From: Rotaria macrura
Lineage: Eukaryota > Rotifera > Eurotatoria > Philodinida > Philodinidae
Length of the DNA stretch: 64,000 bases
Assembly: GCA_900239685.1 (NCBI GenBank)
Contig: OENT01000226.1
Span: 93,103-157,102 of the forward strand
Direction: 5' to 3'
In this document: piece after piece, positions 11,901 through 24,723 of the stretch
Position numbering within the stretch: position 1 is the stretch's first letter
Layout: each line of letters opens with the position of its first letter
Made by a program: the position numbers and the translations under genes
Notes under the pieces: model-generated
What the model was told of the DNA's origin: nothing
The model's input: the letters and a program-made list of their open reading frames with translations, nothing else
Databases searched by the model: none

Positions 11901-14900
11901 AATTTCGATAAAAAGTCACATATATGCTTTCGAACAACATGTAGATGCTTATTCAGCTAGTCAACTTTCATCCTTATCTAATAGAAGAGTTTCGTTAATG
12001 AAAAGAATCAATGAACGATGCGGAAGCAAATATGATCTTTATACTCTTTGAAATAACTTACAAGCACATTGAGCTCGATCTCTACATCCATCTGTACATG
12101 TACAGCAAGTCATTGTTGGTTCATTAATAACCATATTAACACCTGGTACTGGTGTTCGTTCAACACGATATGTAAATGCACTCGGTTCTTCGATTTTTCC
12201 TGGTTCTTTATCAACTTCATTAACAACTGATATGGGAATACTTTCTTGTCCACTTGATACATCAGAATTTATAATTTTACCATCTGGAGCATAATGTTGT
12301 TTTACATTAACTTTAGAATCATAGACAAACAATTCAATGGTCAATTTAGATTTTGTTTCATGTAGATAATTATCTACTTGAGTTTGACTTGTAAGTTTTC
12401 TACCACCTTAAATAGACAAGTACAGACAAACGAAGCATATATATGTATATGTACATTTTTTTCCAATGAACATTTAAATTGTTCAGATTTCTAAAACTGA
12501 TAATATTGGAAATACGGTTCAAGCTGAATTTTAAAGACAAGTCTTTGACTATGTAATTCGATACAACGAAGTTTTATTCCATATGGGCAAAATCATTTGT
12601 TCATGACAGGCCACCGCAAAATTACAATAGTTTTGTATCTCAGGAAACGGAACTTTCTTTGATCTGATTTTTATGTGTTGCATGAACGTTAGATTATTCT
12701 AGATACCCGAAAAAAACTCAGTATCATAGGGCTTTATTCAGAGAAGATATCGACAAAAAAACTAACTACACAACCGACAAGTTACTCTTGCAACCAACTG
12801 AAAACTTCCAAATCATTAATCGAAATCTTTAGATGATGGCATAGCAAAACTTTTCTGTTCTAGACTTGTTAGAGTCTCTAGAAAACCTGGTTTTTTGGTA
12901 AATCTTGTTGAAAATTTTATCATATACGTAACTCTTATCCAAGAATCTATCGTGAAATTTTTAGATTTTCTTCTCATCTTATTAGACAGATATTTATTCA
13001 TTACACTTTAATTATTAACTTATGTGAATGACAAAGTATATTTCACATAGGTCTATGCTAGAGGATTTTATTCCGAAAATTCACTCTGATAGAGAATAGA
13101 ATTCAAATGAAAAGTGTCCATGTTCCTTTTTCGCCCTTAGATGACCAAGGAGTAACCCCAACAAATATTCGCTTTTGAAAGCGATATCGAATCTAAAAAC
13201 AGACGTTGACGAGAAGATTTTGCTTTTCTAAATTGAGATATGTTTCACAAGTCCATTTCACTAGACAAGTCACTACATGTCTAGATAGATAATAGAATTT
13301 CATGACTGATAGAAATTCTTCGACTAATTTTGATAAATAGTACCGAAATATTCTCATGAATACCGCATGAGTAAACATAGTTTATGCTACTCTGATTAAC
13401 ATCTTGATTAGGTATGAGATACATGGTGCCATCTTTCAACATCTATCGTACTTATTCACAAGAGAAAATCATTCGTCACAAGTCTGCATAGAACCTGATG
13501 ATTGTTGGTAGAAAATTTATTATTGTTGATGTTTCTTTTTCAGATATCTTAACTTGATTGATTCTATTTTTATGTTCAATACTATTCTAGACATACATGG
13601 TGCACAGTAGATGAATGCTGAACTTGTTGCTCTAAGACGAACATCGCCAGCTTTTCGAACTCGTAAATTATCAAGCAGCGTCCAATGACAAGCGAATGGT
13701 TTTAAAAATGGATTCATCGTTCGTGGTAATTGATTAAAATGTTTTTCAGCATAAACAACACATTTATGTGAACAATCATGTGTATGAAATTCATACGAAT
13801 AGTGTAAAAGAAATTTTTCTGCTAATTCAAGAAACAATGGATTAATGACTACTTTTGTATTTGCATTGGCCTATTTAGAAAATAAAAACAAAGAAAATAT
13901 CTATTTAGAAATTTGTTTTCGTTTTCATCAGAAGAGAAAAAACGAGACTTACATGACTTGAACGCAATTGCATTGTTGTAGTAGTACTATGGTTTGATGA
14001 TATGGAGCATGAAGATGATTGACGATGAAGATTCGATGAAGATGATTGATCGTTCGCTACTGATGATGTTGATGGCGATGGTACTGTATTAGGTAGAATA
14101 CTATTTGGTTGACGTGGCCGAAGTGTTCGTAAACCAATCGGTGTTGATGTTGCCGGTTGCAGTGGTGATATTTTTCGAAGATCCTGTTCACTCGATATTC
14201 TAGGCCGTTTTATTGTTCCTAAATATATATATTTAACCGAATATAATGAATTCAAATTTTGATTTTCGTTCATGCTGAAGGTTCTTATCAAGAATGATCA
14301 TTGCAGAATATAGTTTACACCTTACAACTAGAAAAGTTACTTTCACTTTTTTCCGGAGATTTAACAAGAAGCTCCCATTTGAAATCAGATCAGATACGTC
14401 AATCAAAAACATGAAGTTTTCGTTTTAACTTCTCAATGTATCTACTACATACAAATAACTTAAGACAGGTACTTCACCTGTGTCCTACATTTTCATCAAG
14501 TTGAATAACTGTTCTTCATAGGCATATAGATAGCGAACAGTCTGTTCGATCATATCATAACAATCGGCGATTGTTTTGTGTGCGATAAGGAAGTATTCTA
14601 TGGATTATGACCTAAGCAACATATCCGATGTTTTTAGAAGAAGAAATCATACTACTATTCGTATGAATTTATTGAAACTTATACGAAACACTATCTTATT
14701 TCTAATCCGTTTTGGGTTTATTTTAAAATTCGAGACTTTACCCATAACATGTACTACTACTAACTCGTTTCATCTGTTTCATCATTTGCTTGTTCGGCTG
14801 TTCGAATATTTTTTCCTTTATTTATTGGTGTTGCCGTTTGATCATTGAGACAAATAATTTCGGGTGCATTCGTACGTCGTGCTGATAAATGTTGTCGAGC

Positions 14901-17900
14901 TGTTCGACGTGCAAATCCATTGAGCGCTGCTTTGTTTTGTGTCGAATAATAATTATGCATTTGATCAAGTAATGGTGAACCTCGATATAGCCATATAAGT
15001 TGTTTACTATGACTTAATTCAATTTGCATCATTGAACCATCGATTTGTAGGACAAGTGCATGTATAAATAAATTAGGATTAAAATTTGTAAATACATTTC
15101 GTACTTTAACAAGTGTTCCTTCTTTAGCTCTTAGCATCATACGTTCAGGATACGATGAAAAATATCGATCGAGATAATCATTTTGACATTCATGAGTATG
15201 TGTTGAAAAAGTTTGATCAAGACATACATGTATATGTGATGATGGATGATAATTTGCTGACATATTTGTTTTATCATCAGTAAAAAATACTAAACAACGA
15301 AAATCATTATTTTTTCCTGGTTCTTCACCAATGAAGCCATATCGACGTACATTTGTTAGTGCATCAATTATTAGAACACGTAATTTCAATGGTAAAAGTA
15401 CATTTGCTTCGCATGGTTTGGAAAAATAGAGCCATTTCGTTGGTATATCATATGTTTTACCATTGGTTTCATCAAGTACATTAATGATTTTCGTATGTAT
15501 TAAATCAGCGACGAATGTATTTGTTATACCTTTTATTGGTAAACGTAAATCAAGATCATTTTTAATAAGAAGACTTTCACGTAAATAAACCATATGCATC
15601 GGCTTATAATTAATATAAATCGGGCGATTTATCGGTTGTGCTGGTGTTGAACTAATATGTATAATACTATCATCTTTATCATCATTATCAGAATTAAATA
15701 GTAGAAAAAGTTCATCTATAGTATGATTGGTTTCATTTAATTGTTTTAATATTTGTTCATATTTAAAATGATTTAATTTTTCAATTTCAAGTAGAATTGC
15801 ACAAAAATATTTTAATGTAAAACGTGCTTTTAAATTTTCAATTAAAAAATTTGTATAGTTTTCAATAATTGATTTACTGTCTGTTTTATTTTCAAAATTT
15901 AATTTTGATGATTCAGAAGAAAAACATATATCATCAAATTCTAAATAACGTTTCATACATATTTGACTAAAAGTTTCTAGCCATTTTAAATCAATTGTTT
16001 GAAAATTTATTGTTGAAAATAATAAACGATAATCTTCAATGTCTAATAAATCAAATAAATGTAGCAGTATTGATTCGCTTGTTGTTGACTGACGGAGTTT
16101 TCCTATATTACAAAAAACATAAGAAAACAAATCAAGTTAATATAGGAATGATTCGTACATATTGATAGGTCTACACTTCTACTCCGAGGTGATCAACATG
16201 TATGTAGACCAATTTTTAAAAAATTTGTATGTATACAGATGTTTGACCGAGATATTGCATTTTGCCTTTGTGTAATTTTCATTGATTCTGATCGAATTCA
16301 CGGTTATTGAAAAACGTGAATACGAATTATCATGAAAGAATTCAAGATTTTCGAACAGAATCTGTTATAGTTATGAGCATTTGAAGATATAGTCTACTAC
16401 CTATCTGTACTACACGGAATATAATGTTTTTCAAATAGACTTTTTGCAAACAATTGTAACTTCAGTTCTTCTGACAATCCCGCAACTCCAATAGTAACAA
16501 GACAATGAAAAAATGTAATGCCTCGTTCAAATGTCAAAATGAACTCAAATTCTTTTTAGAATATTTAAATCTCTTAGATTTGTAATTAGATACATTCTCT
16601 CGAAAATCAATAACTCCTTTATTTACAAACATAAAGCACGAGTCAGAATATGATAGATATTCATTAATCGACGTCTAAATCCCATCCTGCCAGCTCGTTG
16701 AATATTAATGAACAAAAACGGCTGGCATTTCATGTCCTACATAAGTATACAATTGTTAAACAAAAACTCAGAAGGCTTTTATGACGTAAAACTATCATGG
16801 ATACGTAAGTCTTCAGTTCTTGCATTTGAAAACTTAAGTCTATGACAAGTATTTGTATTCTTTTAAATTCTATTCAAAAAATATGAGGAATGTTGAATCA
16901 GTTTTTATTGATGCTCACAACAAATGTGATTATATACATGAATGACTAAATATTAGACAAGTACCAATCGTTATCTATCTGTGAGTCAATAATCAATGTT
17001 TGATGAAACCGTGTGGACTAATTAACTAGAAAGTTCATGCAACAGATGGAAACTATCAGGTTGAGAAGTCGAATTGTACATTTCCAGGCGATCAAAGTAC
17101 TCACATGTTCGACAAACTATAATTTGTTACATCTTACAACAAGCAACCGTTCGCTTCAACTTTAGAAAGCTTTTTCATCCTCTTAACTCCCACTGAGTTG
17201 GTGTTAATAGTTCAGTCAAAGCTACGCTGAAATTGAGTTTACTCACGCTGAATACTTCTTTCTTCTACAAAAGTAAAAGAAATCTAATCAATAGTGAATA
17301 AGATAAGATTTTCCATGTTAAAAGATACACATCGATCAGAATACATAAACATGGATACAATGAATTGACCATAGTCAGATTTTGTTCTTTTACTGATTGG
17401 ACATACTCTAATTGTATGACTCAGTTACCTATGTTCACATTCCAAAGCAACACTGAAGTGGATTTCTAAGATCTAATTTCATTGAGAAAAAATTTCACAT
17501 ACAAAGATGGAACTTTCAGGTTCTACGGCGAAAACCGAAACTTATGAATATACCTGAATCGTTAGCTCTTTCAAATGTTCGGTAATTTATTCAATCATAA
17601 GATTCAATCTGATCGATTGTGAATGTTTTATTTACGAATGAATGTCTGAGAATATCACGCCTGAAGCTGTACACCTTGCCAACTTTTCTGTCTGTAGTGG
17701 AATAAAATTTCATAATATAGATAGTGCAAGGTTATAAAAAAGGAAACCACCTGTTCCATTATTACTTCTATACTAATGAAACAGACAAAAAGGGATTTTT
17801 CTTTTTTACACAATCAACAAATGTCAATATATATCGTCAAGGAATATTTCATGTTAGTTTCGTATGAAAAAGAAAAAAAGATACGTACGTAAATATTCTC

Positions 17901-17940
17901 TTTCATCATCGAATGGTTTTAATAGACTGTCAATATCCAT
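8967..17940 (-). CDS. SETDB1: Histone H3K9 methyltransferase SETDB1 (eggless)
   Basis: SETDB1 trimethylates H3 lysine 9 to silence repeats. Eleven exons joined in phase: 17940-17889, 16102-14765, 14218-13953, 13870-13597, 12406-12062, 11427-11198, 11144-10980, 10902-10791, 9543-9266, 9206-9136 and 9057-8967; 1073 aa (human 1291). Exon 2 carries the Tudor region, ending in [13 protein letters not shown] serine-rich linker follows. The MBD spans ~610-675, with [20 protein letters not shown] across a 1.2-kb intron. Pre-SET cysteines are [16 protein letters not shown] and [20 protein letters not shown] motifs are [17 protein letters not shown], the acidic insert that splits the domain, [11 protein letters not shown] and ELCWDYNY; post-SET is CHCGSAEC. 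All catalytic and zinc residues appear present. The tiny first exon is inferred from phase, an ATG and the acceptor before it. The junction of exons 8 and 9 across a 1.25-kb intron is the least certain. Confidence 0.95.
10046..10262. other. GC-richer island in SETDB1 intron 8
   Basis: About 200 bp clearly richer in G and C than the surrounding intron, open on both strands for 60-77 codons (10047-10229 plus, 10022-10255 minus). I recognise no protein, tRNA or snRNA in it. It may be a fragment of an inserted element or foreign DNA. Confidence 0.4.
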
Positions 17941-17960
17941 TCTAAAGAGAAAAATAACAT
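17941..17960 (-). promoter_or_regulatory. Splice acceptor just before SETDB1 ATG
   Basis: A T/C-rich tract ending CTCTTTAG, with AG at 17943-17942, leaves one A before the ATG. The spacer to RSBN1 upstream is 480 bp (17941-18420), with A-rich runs and no other gene. Confidence 0.5.
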
Positions 17961-18420
17961 GTATGAAGAAAAACATGTATACATTTGGTTAACTTCAGAA
18001 TTAATTTTTCTCTGATTACAAACAATCAAAATATGGAATTCTTTCATATGATTGTAGTCTTTCCATCAGAGATTTTTTTCTTTCTTTCATTAACTTACTG
18101 TATAATATTATTTCCATGTCGTTCATTTGGCATTATATCTAAAAATTGTTGGTCATGACGAGATAAAACAAAATGTATTTCTTGTCTTCGTTTTTTGTTT
18201 ACATTGTAATCTCATTTATCAAAACGAAGAAAACAAAACACAACAACAGAAACATTAAATAGTCTCGAAAAAGAAAAAAAGCCGGACAAAAAAAAAACAA
18301 ATCCATGCAAAAAAAAAAGGACTAAGACAATAACCATTGGCTATCGAACAAAAGAAAAAGACTTAGCCACACATATATTTATTTATTTATATACACTATG
18401 AGATATCTTCTTCGTTTTGC

Positions 18421-21400
18421 CTATGTATCAGATATTGGACTGTATAGAGGAGTATATTCTTCTTCATGTATTTCACTTGGATAGTAATTTTTCAGTCTGA
18501 CATGCCATGCAATTGATGTTACAGCTGATAACGAACGAAACTGATGTATGACATTTCTCGGAATAAAATAAATATCCTTGAAAAATTAAAAGAAGTAGAT
18601 TTAAATAAAAGAAGACATTTTATTTTATTTACATTATCATAGAGTGGTAAACGAACATAACGAATACCGTCACGACGTAATTGATTAAGTTTACCATCAT
18701 CACACCATTGTAAACACTAAATTGAAACAATAATTATTATCTATAATGAAAACAAAACCTAAAAGAAAAAACCACGGCAATTCTTCATCAGAAAAAGAAA
18801 AACTACAACTTAAAAATTACTTGATCAAATTAGAGTTATTATCTATCGAAATGTATTGTTGAACGTTATAATATCGAATAATGTTCTTTTTAATCTTTAC
18901 TAACTCGATACTGCTAGTCACAAGACACAATGATATGGAAACTTTTGTAGATTGCAAAATGTCGACTATTGTATCATCCTATTTTGAGAAACCATAGATG
19001 CCTTTGAAATTACCTATCAAATACATGAACTCTTTTTTTTTGTAAAGTAAATAATGGAAACGAAGGTTCACTACTATGATTATTATTTATCATCTAAGTT
19101 GATATTTCTTATCACTTCTGTCATAAATAAGGGTTGCATGAACTGCATCTTGTCTAACAAAATTCTTACCTGAGAAACGGGCGGTTCATATATATCGATT
19201 TTTAATCGATCAACAGCTTTTTCAAAATCGTCAGCGTGAAAACAAACAACATCTTTAACCATTCGATTGGCTGTCGATCTTTAGAAAGTAAATGATGTTT
19301 AAAAAATAAAATATCGAAAGCAAAACACACATACGGTGTTCCAACATGTACGGCTTTTAATATTCCAACAGCTGCTGTCGTTTCAAGTCCATCACTATCA
19401 CAATGATCACTATGTGGTTTAGTACGATCTTCGACAAGTACTTCACGTGGATCAGTTCCTCGACCAATAAATGTTAAATTGCGTAATTCATTGGCCATGC
19501 GTTTCTTTGGATGACAATTTTTATGATCCGCTGTTGGAACGTATTGCTCACCTGGTCGAACCCAAAGGATAGGGCCATCGTTAGAATCTGTTCTGGATTT
19601 CATCTTTTGAGATGATAATGTCCCCCAAGGCATAACATATTGCAAGAATGGATTTTCTTCAAGTTTATCGAGAAAGGCTGGAAAATAATCACCTACGAAA
19701 AAGTATATTATTAAAATTAATTTATGTGTGAAATTTAATACTTCACACTCATGATTGATCTTCTAACATGGAATTAGAATATTAACATATGAATGACCGT
19801 TCCGCTCTATTGATTTTATTTTTATTCTGCCTATGTATGTTCATGACCTCTCATGAATGCGTATGTAAAGAAATACTCACTTACGTGCAACGGTAAGCAA
19901 TTGATCGAAGACAATTGCTTGAGATAAAAATTAGTAATATTGCAGACGAATCAAATGATATTTTTCTTCCATTAGAATTGATATCGAAATTCTAAGAATC
20001 TTACATGTACCTGATTTGATAGAAACTATGCACGAAAATAAATGTTGAAATAGAAGTCTGAAATCGTATCACAAATAAGTCTATCACTAGTAAAATAATA
20101 TATCTACTTACGGATGATGAGGTTTTACAAGTGCAACGAGGGGAGAGAGACGCGATGACATTTGGGATCTGTTTCTCTTACAATGGAAGTCTTGAAAAAC
20201 TTTTTTTCTAGTCTACTTCGAAGACATCTATAAGATGTTGACCTAAAGATTCATTTTCATCTTGATTTTGAACTGAGAATGATACATCTACTTGAAACTC
20301 TTAGGGAAACATAGTCTTGAATATGAATAATCTATAGTTAGGTATTATGTGTTAATACAACTAAGCATTGTTCGATTCCTCAAAATTGAGTTTTCGTTGT
20401 AACTAGCTACAATTTCACTTAGAAATTAATAGTATAATGTCGTAATTTACCAAAGCTGGCTAGTCAACAATGCCAAAAAAAAATGAAAACTCGGATTTCT
20501 TGTTAATGATAATTTTCATTTTTCAGTATGAAGAAAAGATATCAACTACGAATATTGATTTGATCAGTTTATTTGAACAGATTGATGATCCAAGTACTAT
20601 CTTTCAGTCACAAAACGATGAAATTCAACTGAAAAACAAATGTCGAATCCTTCATTTGTTGCAACTGTCTATAAATCGATGTTCAAACTTGATACATTCT
20701 TTCAAACGAGTGTCAATACTGATGTGCTTGTGATCAGGATAATACATTTTCTAGGTCAACGATTTCATCCGCTTTTGAACTATCATAAACATTGATGTTC
20801 AACTTAGCAGTAACTTATGAGATAGTTCGCAATATGAATAACATCCATAACCTTAAGTAACAATAGCATGACTAACTTAGAACATATATTTTTACGAAAG
20901 ACGTAATTTAGAATAGAAACGACTAGGATTACATCCGATCTGGTTTCTCACTGGCGATTTCTTTTCCTTAACATCTACATACGAGTGTTTTCGAATATAT
21001 TAATTTTTTTTCTAAACTATAAAATAGAAAATTATTCCGATTTGTTTTCTTCAAGAATCGTAGAAACTCACAGGTTACTAACTGGTATCATTGATCATTC
21101 ATTGAGTTCATATTTAATCTTAGTTACACATGACGCATGCTTTAGTAAATGCATGATCACTATTGTTTTACACTATCTCATTATAGATCAACGAACTCTT
21201 TTACTGGAATTAAGTGGACATTTTCAATAGAGAATATTCAAAATTCACTACAAATCATTTTTCACCAGACCTATTGAATTACTATGAGATGGGTATTCAT
21301 TTCTATGTTCGAATATTTTCCTACTATTTTCTAATGTCATACAAAATCTTCTTACCACATTCTTCTTTTCCAGTAACAGTTCCAACTAATGAAATACTCA

Positions 21401-24400
21401 TCAATGGTCCATAACGAAACGTACCATTGGAATATGTTTGTACAATACGATTTCTATATTCTCCCATAGTTGTTGTTAAAATTTCTTTTGAATTAAATAT
21501 ATTGGCTGTTTTAACAACCATTTTCGGATATGTTAAACTAAAATAATCAAGTAAATCCGGTAGATATCGAGCTCCATCATGTAAAACAGCAATCGCATAT
21601 TTGGCACGTTGATTAACTTCACCATAGATAAGATTAAAAAAATAATTAACGAATAAATGAGCATTTTCATTGGATAAACGAATGAATTCATTATAATATA
21701 TACGTACAAGAGCTGCACCACCATTCGGATGTTCCTCTGTATGTATAAGACTTTGAAACAATTGTGAACGATCATTATTACTATTTGTTAATGATAAATC
21801 ATTATAAGGCGTTGAAATTCTTTGTTGTTGATAATCCATTGATGAATTCATATTTGTTGATGATCTATTCGATGATGATGTTGATGTTGTTGTTGCTGTT
21901 GTTGTTGATGACGATGTTAATATACCATCACATTGTATTTGACTTGTTGTTGTCTGACATAAATAAACTTGAGAATCATTTGGACAATTAAGATCAATTG
22001 TTTGAGTTTCTTGTTCATCTTTTTGTTTTGTTTGTGTACTATTTTCACAATAGGGTTGATCAATGAAATCTGTATAAGTCGATTTATCTGATTTAATTAA
22101 ATGATTCGTCTGTGATGGTTGATGATGAACTTCAATAATATCATCTGTTGTTTGACATTCTTGTGTAATTGTCTGTTTTGATGATGGTAGATAAATATAT
22201 TTACAATCACTCGATGAATTATCATTGATCGATGTTGATATAGTTGCAAATTCAGTACTCAACCGCCGTTTTATAGTTGATGTACGATGTTCATTGATCG
22301 GTTGATGTTTTTGTTTTAAACGTGTTGATGAACGAGTTTGAACGAGTATATTTGAAGATTCTGTAAGAGAAAATGAAATCAATAGGTTTTCTATATAGTC
22401 AACATTGAGAATTCTCGGGAGTTAGTCAATTAGAAATATGATTATTGAATTCAAACAAGTAGTGTCATATTTTCAGATCACTGAAAAATACACTTGAACA
22501 ATGATTCGAGATACTCTACTGATTATAAAAGAACTCTATCGTTGTATAGCCGACAGACGGGGACATCAATGTTTTAGTGAATTTTCTTCTTCTAACATCT
22601 AACTTCATCAGTACATGCATGATATCGATTTTTTCAAAATTAAAATTTTCTTTTTATATATTATTCGTAGTAATCAGCGAGCTTTTGAAGAATTTTCATA
22701 TGAGCAAAGTTGGATATTTCTAACTATGTGATACTTCAGATAACAATCTGTCGGTCGGTGATTCTCATACGAGAAAGAAAACTAAATCCGATTGATTGAA
22801 GCCGAGTGCAGTTATGGAAATTTTTACTGTATTTTCACCACTTACACCATGAAATGATTGCTCAAATGAAATTTGAATTTTGACATTCATATAATCAATG
22901 CACTCAAATATTTATGAGCACGAACTCGATTGTTTTCGATCGCAGTATGATTTTGAACAGTCGATTGAATGCTATAGGGCTTCTTATTGTCTCTCGCTCA
23001 CACTCTCTCTGTTTATTTGATTATCAATTACATTCCGTACAATCCTTTATTACTTTTACGCATGAAACTTAAAATTACCGACGAGAGTATGTCGAGAACA
23101 TGCACAGATAATTCTTCTCAATCTAGTAAAGAGCAAGAAAATTACTCATTAAAAAATGATACGATTCCGATATTTTTCTTTCTCACTATCACACAATAGT
23201 ATTACAGAAGCCCTTCAAATCGTTCTTGTTTTGAAAAAAATATTATTTTAAAAACTTTCATTGACATTCATGATTTTCAGACAAGAAAATTTATAGTTGA
23301 ATTATATTTTCGTGTCAATCTCTCACTCAAACAACGTACACCTCTCGTGCATTACTTGAGATCATGTTCTCAAACAATAGTCATATGATATTGACATTGT
23401 ATTGAATATTTTAATCTCTCAATAGATAAAGTTCTAGCCCGTAAGCAATCGAATGTTACACTGACCTAGTTTGAGAACAGCGATCAGTATAATGTAAGTT
23501 GAACAATTGATTTAATCATTCGTTTACTATTAAATCATGTATAAAAGAGATAGTTCCTAAAATATTTTGATTTGCTTCAAATATTGAAAAGTAATGATCA
23601 AAGGGGCAAGCATCTATGCTGATGAATCTAATGAACATATTCGAGAATTGAAGAAGAACAATAAAAGAAGATGTTCACATTTTCTTAAGTGAATTCTTTC
23701 TAGACTTAAATCAGAATTAATCAAATTTGACATGATGTCAGTTTTTTTAAACGTGAAAAATACTTCTGATGCATGAAGTGACATTGTTGAAAATAAGAAA
23801 AATAAACACGTGATTTATACTTGTTGTTTTAGAATTTCTACAATATTCTAAATGTGTATTTAAGTTATCATCAATAAAATCGACTTCTAAATTTATTTCT
23901 CGTTCGTATGATGCAAATGAATACGTATCAAAACATACTTATTGTATTGATTTGCTGTTTGGTTGGTTTCGTAGCTAATTTTTGTCGTTTTTTATCTTGC
24001 TGTTCATTTTGTGATTTCCGTTTGTAACCATTTATTTTTGGTGTTGTTGTCATTTGTTTCTTTAATGTATTTTCATCATATATACCAGTATGATTATTTA
24101 TCATTGTTGTCGTATGATCATATACTACTGATGAATTTATTTGTGCCAGGTCACTTTCAATGAATGATGTTCGCCGAGTTGTTATGATTCGACGTGAGAA
24201 ATCACTTGGCGATGATAATTTATTTGTTGTTTCTGTATGTGTATTAAAAAATTTTCTTGAAATCATTTTTGTTGTGGCTTGTTCATTCGATTGATGTAAG
24301 AGATTTGTTGTTGGATTGATCGATAATGTTTCTGTTGACGATGACGGCGAACATACGCGTCGTATATGTAATTTAATTGATGCATGTTCATTCGGTACAT

Positions 24401-24723
24401 CTATCGAACGTATTGTTGTTGATGATGTACCATTCGATGATAGAAGATTGTATGGTGATAGTTGATTTTGTTGATTATTTGTTTTACATTTAATTATTTT
24501 CGATTGAATATGTTGTTCATCATTATCATCGGTATTCAAATAATTTGTATTATTACTAGTCTAAAGAAGAATGCTGTTAACAATTGTTTTGTACAAGTAA
24601 ATGAGAATGAAAAGAAAAACAACACATCCGAAGAATGACAAACAGAAAGAAAGTTTTCTTTTTTGGTACCTTGATTTCATCTGATATATTTGATGTTGAC
24701 ACGATTTTATTAATATCAGCCAT
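18421..24723 (-). CDS. RSBN1: RSBN1/KDM9-family protein, candidate histone demethylase
   Basis: Round spermatid basic protein 1 relatives include C. elegans DPY-21, a JmjC-type H4K20me2 demethylase. Seven exons: 24723-24670, 24560-23939, 22360-21356, 19692-19335, 19278-19170, 18716-18633 and 18576-18421; 795 aa (human RSBN1 802). The first ~420 residues are Ser/Thr/Asn-rich and disordered, with basic KKR clusters. The conserved half begins at [20 protein letters not shown], then [101 protein letters not shown] and [22 protein letters not shown] is the likely metal-binding HxD and the His in RNVIHQF or IAWH the distal ligand (inference). Two introns exceed 1.5 kb and hold nothing recognised. 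No acceptor-like site lies close before its ATG, unlike the four genes after it. Confidence 0.94.

Noticed and set aside
20470..20733. 87-codon plus-strand frame
   Set aside because: Lies antisense inside a 1.66-kb RSBN1 intron with no family match; likely chance in AT-rich DNA.
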